Origin: JBFMDU01 sp034431935
GTDB taxonomy: Bacteria; Chloroflexota; Dehalococcoidia; GIF9; JBFMDU01
Length of the DNA stretch: 6,315 nucleotides
Assembly: GCA_034431935.1 (NCBI GenBank)
Contig: DAOUCU010000024.1
Span: 1-6,315 of the forward strand
Direction of reading: 5' to 3'
Part shown: positions 1 through 5,138 of the stretch, piece after piece
Layout: every line of letters starts with the position of its first letter
Numbering within the stretch: position 1 is the stretch's first letter
Made by a program: the position numbers and the translations under genes
The notes under the pieces: generated by a model
The model's database searches: none
The model's input: only the letters and a program-made list of their open reading frames with translations
What the model was told of the DNA's origin: nothing

Positions 1-135
1 GGAAGTATCATCAGGCTGTCAGCCAGAGGCCGCCTGCTGAGCAACGAAGCCTTTGTCCGCTTACTGTTGCAGTTGCGAGACCCGCACGGGGAAAAGTCAA
101 TACGGCACGGACCAGCGGCTCAGGCCAGCCGGTGA
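1..135 (+). CDS. hemW: C-terminal fragment of probable radical SAM heme chaperone HemW (5' end outside window)
   Basis: Frame 1 of the plus strand is open from the first base to a TGA at 133-135, giving 44 residues of a protein whose start lies outside the window. The segment IIRLSARGRLLSNEAFVRLL (residues 3-22) matches the usual end of HemW/HemN-like coproporphyrinogen oxidase-related proteins, whose winged-helix tail reads roughly L-T-x-x-G-x-x-L-S-N-E-V-F-x-x-F-L. HemW proteins are radical SAM heme-binding proteins thought to deliver heme to membrane enzymes; the radical SAM cysteines are not visible here. About 22 residues follow the motif (LQLRDPHGEK onward), longer than family members usually have. 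They might be non-conserved, or the reading frame might have drifted past the ancestral stop. The gene converges on the deacetylase gene and their ends overlap by 16 bp. The family call rests on one short motif recognised from memory. Confidence 0.62.
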   Translation, partial: GSIIRLSARGRLLSNEAFVRLLLQLRDPHGEKSIRHGPAAQASR

Positions 136-1157
136 ATCTTCTTGAGCTCTTTTACGTACCCATCCAGCCCCGACGGCCGGCCCATTCTGGTTTGAAGACC
201 GAGCGGGTCCACGATTTCGTTCCTGCCAAGCAATACATCCAGCGTGGCCTGCACCGAGTACGCCAGGGCGTCAAGATTGTAGCCGCCTTCCAGAGAAAAC
301 ACGAGCCGTCCCGAACATAACCTGTCCGCAAGGTCCTTCAATATCCTGGCTATTTTGGCGAAGCCGGTCACCGTCATCTGCATTGACGCCAGTGTTTCCG
401 ACCAGTGAGCATCATACCCCGCCGAAGCGAGGATGAAGTCCGGCTGAAACCGGTCCACGATAGGCCTGACAATATCATGGAACAGCGCCAGGTATTCCTC
501 ATCCCCACATCCTGCCGGCAGAGGCATATTGACCTTGGTACCCTCAGCAGCACCTTCGCCGGTCTCGTCAGCACGGCCAGTTCCCGGATAAAGCGGGTAC
601 TGGTGAGTCGAGATATAAAGCACCCTCGGTTCGGCGTAGAAAGAGTCACTGGTGCCGTTCCCGTGATGCACATCAAAGTCTACAATGACTAACCGCTTGA
701 CGCCGGAATAGTTATTTAGCAAGTACCGCGCTACTATCGCCACATTGTTGAAAATGCAGAAGCCCATTGCCCTGTTACTCTTGGCATGGTGGCCGGGCGG
801 CCTCACCAGAGCAAATGCGTTACGTATCTCGCCTTTCATCACTGCGTCCGTCGCCGCCATCACTCCCCCGACGGCATGACGAGCCACCTCAAATGACCTC
901 GGCGAAAGCATGGTATCGGCATCCAGCCAGCCTCCGCCGCGCAGAGCCTCGTTACGGATGCGGACGACGTATTCGGCGGTATGCACCAGGCCAAGCTCTT
1001 CAACTGTGGCCGGCCGCGGCGAAACCATTACCAATCTACCGGTAAGCCCGGAACCCTCAAGAACCGACATGACTCTGACAAGCCGGCGAGCGTTCTCAAC
1101 ATGGGTACCGGTGTCATGCTCAAGATAGAGCGGCGAATAGACAAGTCCGGTCTTCAT
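120..1157 (-). CDS. Histone deacetylase superfamily protein (AcuC / acetylpolyamine amidohydrolase-like)
   Basis: This 345-residue Zn-dependent deacetylase of the arginase/deacetylase fold removes acetyl groups from lysine or polyamine amines in the cytoplasm. The start is taken at 1157 (MKTGLVYSPLYLEHD), preceded by AAGAAGG about nine bases upstream; a longer reading from 1211 adds 18 residues unlike the family. Numbered from this start, the family blocks are all present: HDTGTHVENARRL (14-26), RPPGHHA with tandem His123/His124, GFCIFNNVAI (132-141), DFDVHHGNGT with Zn ligands Asp162 and His164, the STHQYPLYPGTG loop (183-194), SAGYDAH with Zn ligand Asp249, and LEGGYN with catalytic Tyr293. 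Length is typical of bacterial single-domain members, so it should be active. Bacterial relatives include AcuC, which acts on acetyl-CoA synthetase, and acetylpolyamine amidohydrolases; sequence alone does not decide the substrate. It is the last gene on its strand here, 98 bp downstream of a lysine-rich mini-ORF with which it may be co-transcribed. Confidence 0.93.
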   Translation of the reverse strand: MKTGLVYSPLYLEHDTGTHVENARRLVRVMSVLEGSGLTGRLVMVSPRPATVEELGLVHTAEYVVRIRNEALRGGGWLDADTMLSPRSFEVARHAVGGVMAATDAVMKGEIRNAFALVRPPGHHAKSNRAMGFCIFNNVAIVARYLLNNYSGVKRLVIVDFDVHHGNGTSDSFYAEPRVLYISTHQYPLYPGTGRADETGEGAAEGTKVNMPLPAGCGDEEYLALFHDIVRPIVDRFQPDFILASAGYDAHWSETLASMQMTVTGFAKIARILKDLADRLCSGRLVFSLEGGYNLDALAYSVQATLDVLLGRNEIVDPLGLQTRMGRPSGLDGYVKELKKIHRLA

Positions 1158-1255
1158 GACTTCTGCCTTCTTTAATAAACAAAATACGCCAGACCTGCGC
1201 GACCAGCGCACGTGCTAGCGTACTTTGCTCTGCTGAAGAAACGGCTGCTTGACAG

Positions 1256-1327
1256 CTATTTACCGGATTTGGCCGGCTTCTTGGTCGCTTTCTTCGGCGG
1301 GTTATGGGCGGCACAGGTCTTGCACAT
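1256..1327 (-). CDS. Lysine-rich 23-residue small protein with C-x2-C-x2-H motif (candidate)
   Basis: A very short ORF reads MCKTCAAHNP, then PKKATKKPAKSGK, then TAG. AGGAGG lies six bases before the ATG at 1327, among the best ribosome binding sites in the window. A promoter with a perfect -35 box sits just upstream, with predicted transcript start near 1349. An in-frame ATG at 1342 would add MRRDA, but would leave a leader of only about seven bases with no room for its own binding site, so 1327 is preferred. Cys2, Cys5 and His8 form a possible metal site. Seven of 23 residues are lysine (3, 12, 13, 16, 17, 20, 23) in a Pro/Ala-rich tail resembling histone H1 tails in composition. It has no membrane segment or signal peptide. 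I do not recognise a family. It lies between the TRAP operon and the deacetylase gene. It could instead be only a leader peptide, or untranslated; conservation would decide. Confidence 0.55.
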   Translation of the reverse strand: MCKTCAAHNPPKKATKKPAKSGK

Positions 1328-1355
1328 AGCATCCCTCCTCATATTTCCTGAACCC

Positions 1356-1384
1356 ATTTAAGCACCAAGCTGACCATCTGTCAA
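1356..1384 (-). promoter_or_regulatory. Predicted sigma70-type promoter for the small ORF and probably the deacetylase gene
   Basis: Read on the minus strand, TTGACA (1384-1379, 6/6 consensus) is followed after 17 bp by TTAAAT (1361-1356, 4/6). Transcription would start near 1349, about 22 bases before the preferred ATG at 1327. An imperfect dyad (ACCA 1373-1376 / TGGT 1386-1389) spans the -35 box and could be a regulator site, but it is weak. The promoter lies in the 92-bp gap after the 68-residue membrane protein, so the small ORF and the deacetylase gene can be expressed independently of the TRAP operon. Confidence 0.5.
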
Positions 1385-1419
1385 CTGGTAATACGCTGCC
1401 TGATAGCCACATTTGGAGG

Positions 1420-1626
1420 TTACCAAGGCTTGGACTTGGTGTAGCGGAAGGAGACAACCACAGCAACTGTGATTACGACGAATACGCCGAAGAACCTTGT
1501 GAAGTAGATGACCTGCCAGTTGAAACTCGCCATCCAGTAGAGAATGCCGATATAGACCAATACCAGTACCCACTCCAGCCAGTGAGTTCTGAACCACCGG
1601 GCGGTATCCTTAAGCCACCTTGTCAT
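1420..1626 (-). CDS. 68-residue two-helix membrane protein coupled to the TRAP permease
   Basis: The start ATG at 1626 overlaps the permease stop codon as ATGA, so translation is very probably coupled to the permease. The protein begins MTRWLKDTARWFRTHWLEW, a basic amphipathic stretch rich in Trp and Arg. Two predicted membrane helices follow, about residues 18-34 (EWVLVLVYIGILYWMAS) and 43-61 (TRFFGVFVVITVAVVVSFR), with a short Asn/Gln-containing loop between. The tail RYTKSKPW is positively charged. No cleavable signal or lipobox is visible. Both ends appear to face the cytoplasm by the positive-inside rule. I do not recognise a named family. Position and coupling suggest an accessory subunit or assembly factor of this fused TRAP permease. 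It is not the usual four-helix DctQ subunit, because that role is already supplied by the permease N-terminus. A longer in-frame reading from 1701 would lie inside the permease gene and lacks support. Confidence 0.8.
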   Translation of the reverse strand: MTRWLKDTARWFRTHWLEWVLVLVYIGILYWMASFNWQVIYFTRFFGVFVVITVAVVVSFRYTKSKPW

Positions 1627-3626
1627 GGCACATTCCTTCTGAGCACTTGCATAACGAACGCGAGCACCGTCAAAGCCAGGCCGCCCGACATTGAAGTCCA
1701 TACCTGCACATCCATACCCCGGCCCCAGAAGAACTGTACCGCAACCAGCCCGAACGCACCCAGCATGAGCACGATCCTTTCCGGTATGGTGGTCTTACGG
1801 ATAAGGTAGCCTTCGAAGGCCGCTGCCGCGGCGGCCAAACCGACAACCGACAGCAGAATAGAAACTATTGAAATTAGCGGAGAGTCTCCAAGGAGCATAA
1901 TAGCCGGGTTAAAGACAAACATAAACGGGACAACATAGCCGGCGAATCCAAGGCGAGTAGCGGCAAGACCGGTGCGCATCGGTCCGGCACCAGCAATGGC
2001 GGCGGCAGTAAAAGCGGCGACGCAGACGGGCGGCGTTATCATGGCCATAGCGCCGAACATCAGAGCAAATACGTGGGATGGCAGTACCGGCGCGCCCATG
2101 CTGACCAGCGCCGGGATGATGAAAGCGACACAAATATAGTACACGAGCACTGCTGGCAGACCGGTCCCCAGAATGAGACTGATGACAGCAGCGATGATGA
2201 GGCCAAAGACCATTGAGCCCATCGAGGCACTCTGCACCAGTGACGATAAACGGAACCCGAGTCCGGTAGCCATAAGCGATCCCTGAATAACGCCGGTAAT
2301 GATGATGGACATGATGACACCGAGGTTGTTAGAGACCATGCTTTCCATGGTCAGCAAGATGCGTTTAGGCGTCAGGCGTGTTTCGGCACGGAAGAGCGAA
2401 ATAATAATGACGGCCAGGATTCCCCAGACAGCAACTCTGGTGACGCTATAGCCAATAGTAAGGGCTACGATTATTAGGAGCAGTGGAAGGATCAGGTGTC
2501 CGCCTTCAAGCATGACCCGGCGAAGTGAGGGAAGAGCTTTCGGGTCGAGTCCGCGGAGGTTGTCCTTTTTGGCACGGAAGTGGACCTGAAGGAAAAGCGC
2601 CGTGTAGTAGAGCAGGGCAGGTATAGCGCTGTAAAGGCAGAGTAAAATATAAGGGGTCCTGGTGAAGACGGCAATGAGAAATGCGGCAGCGCCCATAATC
2701 GGCGGTGTGAAGTAGCCTGCGGTCGAGGCGCAGGTCTCGACGGCGCCGGCGAACTCCGGTTTGAAGCCCATCTTCTTCATTATCGGGATGGTGATCGAAC
2801 CGGTAGTAACTACATTGGCAATAGCACTCCCGGTAATAGTGCCCATAGCGGCGCTGCCGATAACAGATACTTTGGCCGGCCCGCCAGCAAATCGGCCGAC
2901 AAGGGCGTCAGCCGCCGCAGTAAAGAAGGCCCCGGTCCGGCTCTCGGTAACAAAGACGCCGAAAAGAATATACAGGAATATCATCGAAAGCAGTACCTCA
3001 GCGCCGATGCCGTAGACCCCTTCATTCAGCACGTAGAGCACCTCGCTCATATGCGTCCAGGAAACGCTGATCGCCTTAAGCGGGCCGGGCATATAGCCGC
3101 CGAATAGCGAGTAGACTATGAAAGCCAGAGGCAACCCGACCATCACCCAGCCGAAGGAGCGCCTCGTAGCTTCAAAAAGAAGTACCAGGACGACGACGCC
3201 AACGACGTGGTCAACCCGCAGTTCACTCCCAAAGGTGGTGAAGCGCCAGTTCTGAGTATCCAGGGTGATAGCACCGTGGATAGTATAGATTTGGGTTGCC
3301 ACCACCAGCAGGCACAGGATGACGTCAATGGGAAAAAAGCGATTGATTCGAGCGTTCCACTTCCTGCGGATGGGAAGCTTTAAAAAGACGTACAGTTCCA
3401 GCAGACTGACAATAATGGAACGCTCGATGCGGGTATCGATGTTACCGAAGTAGCCGCGGTAGATAACGAAGACGCAGGACATTACCGCAATAAGCCCGAG
3501 TATAAGAGCGATGATAGTGGTTGAACCCCAGCGGCGGTTGCTCCAGAAATGCTCCAGCGGAGACTCCTCCTTCTTGCGAGAGACCCCCGCTGACCAGTCG
3601 ATACCGCGCCGTTCCGTCTGCGTCAT
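1623..3626 (-). CDS. TRAP transporter fused permease subunit (4TM/12TM, DctQM-type)
   Basis: This 667-residue integral membrane protein combines the small (DctQ-like) and large (DctM-like) TRAP subunits in one chain, the arrangement normally paired with TAXI-family binding proteins. It would import a solute delivered by the adjacent lipoprotein, using a sodium or proton gradient. After a polar N-terminus (1-33), four hydrophobic segments fall near 35-56, 68-84, 99-118 and 138-176. The DctM-like part starts near 205 (GAEVLLSMIFLYILFGVF). Conserved stretches are GSAIANVVTTGSITIPIMKK (266-285), ETCASTAGYFTPPIMGAAAF (297-316), GTGLPAVLVYY (487-497) and MITPPVCVAAFTAAAIAGAG (529-548). Length is ordinary and no residue block appears missing. 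The start at 3626 (MTQTERRG) has only a weak binding site (GTGAAG), and a perfect palindrome ends 17 bases upstream, so translation may be damped relative to the binding protein. The gene overlaps the next one by four bases. The transported substrate cannot be read from the sequence. Confidence 0.94.
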   Translation of the reverse strand: MTQTERRGIDWSAGVSRKKEESPLEHFWSNRRWGSTTIIALILGLIAVMSCVFVIYRGYFGNIDTRIERSIIVSLLELYVFLKLPIRRKWNARINRFFPIDVILCLLVVATQIYTIHGAITLDTQNWRFTTFGSELRVDHVVGVVVLVLLFEATRRSFGWVMVGLPLAFIVYSLFGGYMPGPLKAISVSWTHMSEVLYVLNEGVYGIGAEVLLSMIFLYILFGVFVTESRTGAFFTAAADALVGRFAGGPAKVSVIGSAAMGTITGSAIANVVTTGSITIPIMKKMGFKPEFAGAVETCASTAGYFTPPIMGAAAFLIAVFTRTPYILLCLYSAIPALLYYTALFLQVHFRAKKDNLRGLDPKALPSLRRVMLEGGHLILPLLLIIVALTIGYSVTRVAVWGILAVIIISLFRAETRLTPKRILLTMESMVSNNLGVIMSIIITGVIQGSLMATGLGFRLSSLVQSASMGSMVFGLIIAAVISLILGTGLPAVLVYYICVAFIIPALVSMGAPVLPSHVFALMFGAMAMITPPVCVAAFTAAAIAGAGPMRTGLAATRLGFAGYVVPFMFVFNPAIMLLGDSPLISIVSILLSVVGLAAAAAAFEGYLIRKTTIPERIVLMLGAFGLVAVQFFWGRGMDVQVWTSMSGGLALTVLAFVMQVLRRNVP

Positions 3627-3643
3627 TTGACTTCACTTATATA

Positions 3644-3681
3644 AGGGCCTTTCGCCTGCACCGGTGCAGGCGAAAGGCCCT
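3644..3681. repeat. Perfect 38-bp palindrome between binding-protein and permease genes
   Basis: AGGGCCTTTCGCCTGCACC (3644-3662) is followed without spacer by its exact reverse complement (3663-3681). It would form a very stable RNA hairpin with a short CCGG turn. It begins 27 bases after the binding-protein stop codon and ends 17 bases before the permease start. On the transcribed strand it is followed by TTATATAAG rather than a run of U, so it does not look like a simple intrinsic terminator. The likely role is that of intercistronic hairpins in other binding-protein operons, such as malE-malF: protecting the 3' end of the upstream message and lowering downstream expression. It could also be one copy of a dispersed REP-like palindrome. 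Confidence 0.92.
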
Positions 3682-3708
3682 AATCTAAAGGATAGTTACA
3701 GAAAACCT

Positions 3709-4812
3709 TTAGCCAACTTTGGCTTCAGCCGGCAGCGTCATTCCCCTGTCCCTGTACCACTTGGCGGCGCCGGGATGCACCGGGATAACGTTGTAACCTT
3801 CCCTGAGCGCCCATTTGAGCTGGTAGTCGGGCAAGGCGGGAGCGCTGGCGATGACCTTCTTCACCACTTCTTCATTCCAGAGAACATCCATTATTTTGTA
3901 AACGAGGTCATCGGGGAGATCTTTACTGGTTATCTGGATGAACGACAATGCGACGCAGGGTACCGCCGTTGGGCTGCCTTTATAGATACCACCATCCATC
4001 TGCCCCTTGGAGTAGAACGGGTATTTAGCCAGGATCTTAGTCATTGCCGCATCATCCACGGGAAGTAGTCTCAAGCCGAACCGTTCCTCAGCGGCCAAAT
4101 GGTTCTTGGCGACCGCGCTCTGGTAGGCGAATAGAGCAACACAGTCCAGCGTCTTATCGGCAAGCCCGGTCCCCATATCGGCATAGGATATACGCGAAAC
4201 CACACCACCACCCTTCTGAATATCCTCCGGTTTTATGCCATAGCCGGCTTCAAGGACTGCCAGTGTGATTAACTCTGCGGCACTGCCGCCGGTGCCAATA
4301 CCTACCTTCTTGCCCTTGAGCAAGTCGGGGATGGTCTTGATATCGCTGTCCATCCTCACGGCGAAGGTTAGTGAGACCGTGCTGTAGCGATCAAGGAAAC
4401 GTATCTTGTCATACTTACGGTCAAATGGCGCCAAGCCGTTAAAGCCATGATAGGCGTCCGGTACCGAGCAGTAGCCGATTTCGGCATTGCCCCTGTCGAT
4501 GGCCTTGATGTTCTCCACCGAACCGCCGGGCAGAACACCGGCGGGCATGCCGAGAGCCTTGGTGGCATAGTCGGCGAAAATAGCTCCGAGGGTATAGTTG
4601 TCACTTCCGGTAGGCGCTCCGAGGTAGCGTATCTGGGTGTACTGTTTGGCTGGTGCGGCCGGTGATGGAGCGGGTGCCGGAGCTGGAGTCGGCGACGCCG
4701 CTGGTTTTGGCGCTGGCGATGGGGCCGGCGCCGGGGCTGGCTGGGTACAGCCTGCGATGGCAAAGCTGACAAGCATAACCAGGACCAATGTGAAACAGAC
4801 GGCCCTCCTCAT
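3709..4812 (-). CDS. TAXI-family TRAP transporter solute-binding lipoprotein
   Basis: This 367-residue extracytoplasmic binding protein would capture the solute for the fused TRAP permease encoded next. The start at 4812 is supported by AAAGGAG nine bases upstream and by a proper signal peptide: basic MRR, hydrophobic core VCFTLVLVMLVSFA, and the lipobox I-A-G-C with the lipidated cysteine at 22. Residues 23-55 are an almost pure Pro/Ala/Ser linker with repeated A-P pairs. The TAXI domain follows from about 57 (QYTQIRYLGAPTGSDNYTLG). It contains GVLPGGSVENIKAIDRGNAEIGY, split here by family-typical glycines, then the hinge block KKVGIGTGGSAAELITLAVLEAGYGI (near 168-193) and a C-terminal part with ALPDYQLKWALREGYNVIPVHPGAAKWY. 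Length and block order are normal for the family. Relatives have been linked to various small carboxylates, but no ligand can be assigned here. The gene has its own promoter and a leader of about 150 nt. Confidence 0.93.
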   Translation of the reverse strand: MRRAVCFTLVLVMLVSFAIAGCTQPAPAPAPSPAPKPAASPTPAPAPAPSPAAPAKQYTQIRYLGAPTGSDNYTLGAIFADYATKALGMPAGVLPGGSVENIKAIDRGNAEIGYCSVPDAYHGFNGLAPFDRKYDKIRFLDRYSTVSLTFAVRMDSDIKTIPDLLKGKKVGIGTGGSAAELITLAVLEAGYGIKPEDIQKGGGVVSRISYADMGTGLADKTLDCVALFAYQSAVAKNHLAAEERFGLRLLPVDDAAMTKILAKYPFYSKGQMDGGIYKGSPTAVPCVALSFIQITSKDLPDDLVYKIMDVLWNEEVVKKVIASAPALPDYQLKWALREGYNVIPVHPGAAKWYRDRGMTLPAEAKVG

Positions 4813-4836
4813 AGTTTCCTGCTCCTTTCTTCAAAT

Positions 4837-4854
4837 CAATTGGTTAGCCAATTG
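4837..4854. promoter_or_regulatory. CAATTGG-TTAG-CCAATTG inverted repeat in binding-protein leader
   Basis: Seven-base arms are perfectly complementary around a four-base centre, and two A-T pairs continue outward after one mismatch. The element lies about 25 bases upstream of the binding-protein start, just before the AGGAG site. It could be an operator for a repressor acting on the TRAP operon, or a small leader hairpin that influences ribosome access. No regulator gene is present in the window to pair with it. Confidence 0.4.
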
Positions 4855-4970
4855 TTTCTTTGCGGACGGTTGGTGGATCGGCTCCTGCCATTGCCCGGTG
4901 TGGCAACATCACCTATTAACGCGCGTTCATGGACAGAACTTGAGTGCGCGGAACAGGAGACCCGACTTGT

Positions 4971-4999
4971 ATGGTATAAGGCGCACTGGCCCTTGTCAA
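4971..4999 (-). promoter_or_regulatory. Predicted sigma70-type promoter of the TRAP operon
   Basis: On the minus strand TTGACA (4999-4994, 6/6) is followed after 17 bp by TACCAT (4976-4971, 4/6, including the important first T-A and last T). Transcription would begin near 4964, leaving a leader of about 150 nt before the binding-protein start. A GCGCACT heptamer lies in the spacer, with inverted copies 5' and 3' of the promoter, as expected if a regulator binds there. A promoter here means the TRAP operon need not depend on read-through from the dehydrogenase gene. Confidence 0.55.
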
Positions 5000-5138
5000 G
5001 ACACTCCGTCCGGTATGTCCTGCCTCCGAGTGCGCGTCCTTACAACGGGACAACGGGACCCGTAGGCGAACAATAGGCAATCAGGCTGGCTGACAAAAGA
5101 ACCCCCGCATTCCCACCGCCAACCCTACCGGTGCGGTG

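Larger units (their letters stand above)
4813..5138. other. 326-bp intergenic region upstream of the TRAP operon
   Basis: No convincing gene lies here on either strand. It contains a promoter (4971-4999), three AGTGCGC/GCGCACT heptamers around it (4943-4949, 4981-4987, 5030-5036), a tandem 8-bp repeat ACAACGGG (5042-5057) and a dyad near the ribosome binding site (4837-4854). Directly after the dehydrogenase stop there is a 6-bp stem, CACCGC/GCGGTG (5114-5138), without an adjacent U-run, so a terminator for the dehydrogenase gene cannot be asserted. The predicted leader of the binding-protein message, about 150 nt, does not match any riboswitch class that I can recognise. Confidence 0.7.

Noticed and set aside
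1158..1211. N-terminal extension of the deacetylase (18 residues, from 1211)
   Set aside because: The extra residues do not resemble the family, whose start aligns with MKTGLVYSP; the ATG at 1157 has a suitable binding site.
1208..1215. GCACGTGC palindrome between the mini-gene and the deacetylase gene
   Set aside because: An isolated 8-bp palindrome in GC-rich DNA is expected by chance, and it is not placed at a recognisable promoter.
1120..1332. 70-codon minus-strand ORF overlapping the lysine-rich mini-gene and the deacetylase start
   Set aside because: Its ATG at 1332 lies one base from AGGAGG, too close, and it runs into the deacetylase gene in another frame. The 23-codon frame has correct spacing.
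4844..4909. 21-codon minus-strand ORF in the binding-protein leader
   Set aside because: The only upstream purine run (AGGTG) directly abuts the ATG, which is too close for a normal ribosome binding site, and the composition is unremarkable. Kept only as a remark on the leader.
5042..5057. Tandem ACAACGGG repeat
   Set aside because: Only two 8-bp units; not enough to call a functional array, and no link to the promoter elements is evident.
4637..5065. 142-codon plus-strand ORF rich in Gly/Ala
   Set aside because: Its Gly/Ala repeats are the antisense of the Pro/Ala linker of the binding protein, and it runs across the promoter region. It has no ribosome binding site and resembles no protein.
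4840..5076. 78-codon plus-strand ORF in the intergenic region
   Set aside because: It starts with TTG, lacks a ribosome binding site, lies antisense to the predicted promoter and leader, and has no recognisable motif.
5114..5138. 6-bp stem CACCGC/GCGGTG just after the dehydrogenase stop as a terminator
   Set aside because: The stem is short, the loop is 13 bases, and no U-run follows directly, so a terminator cannot be supported.
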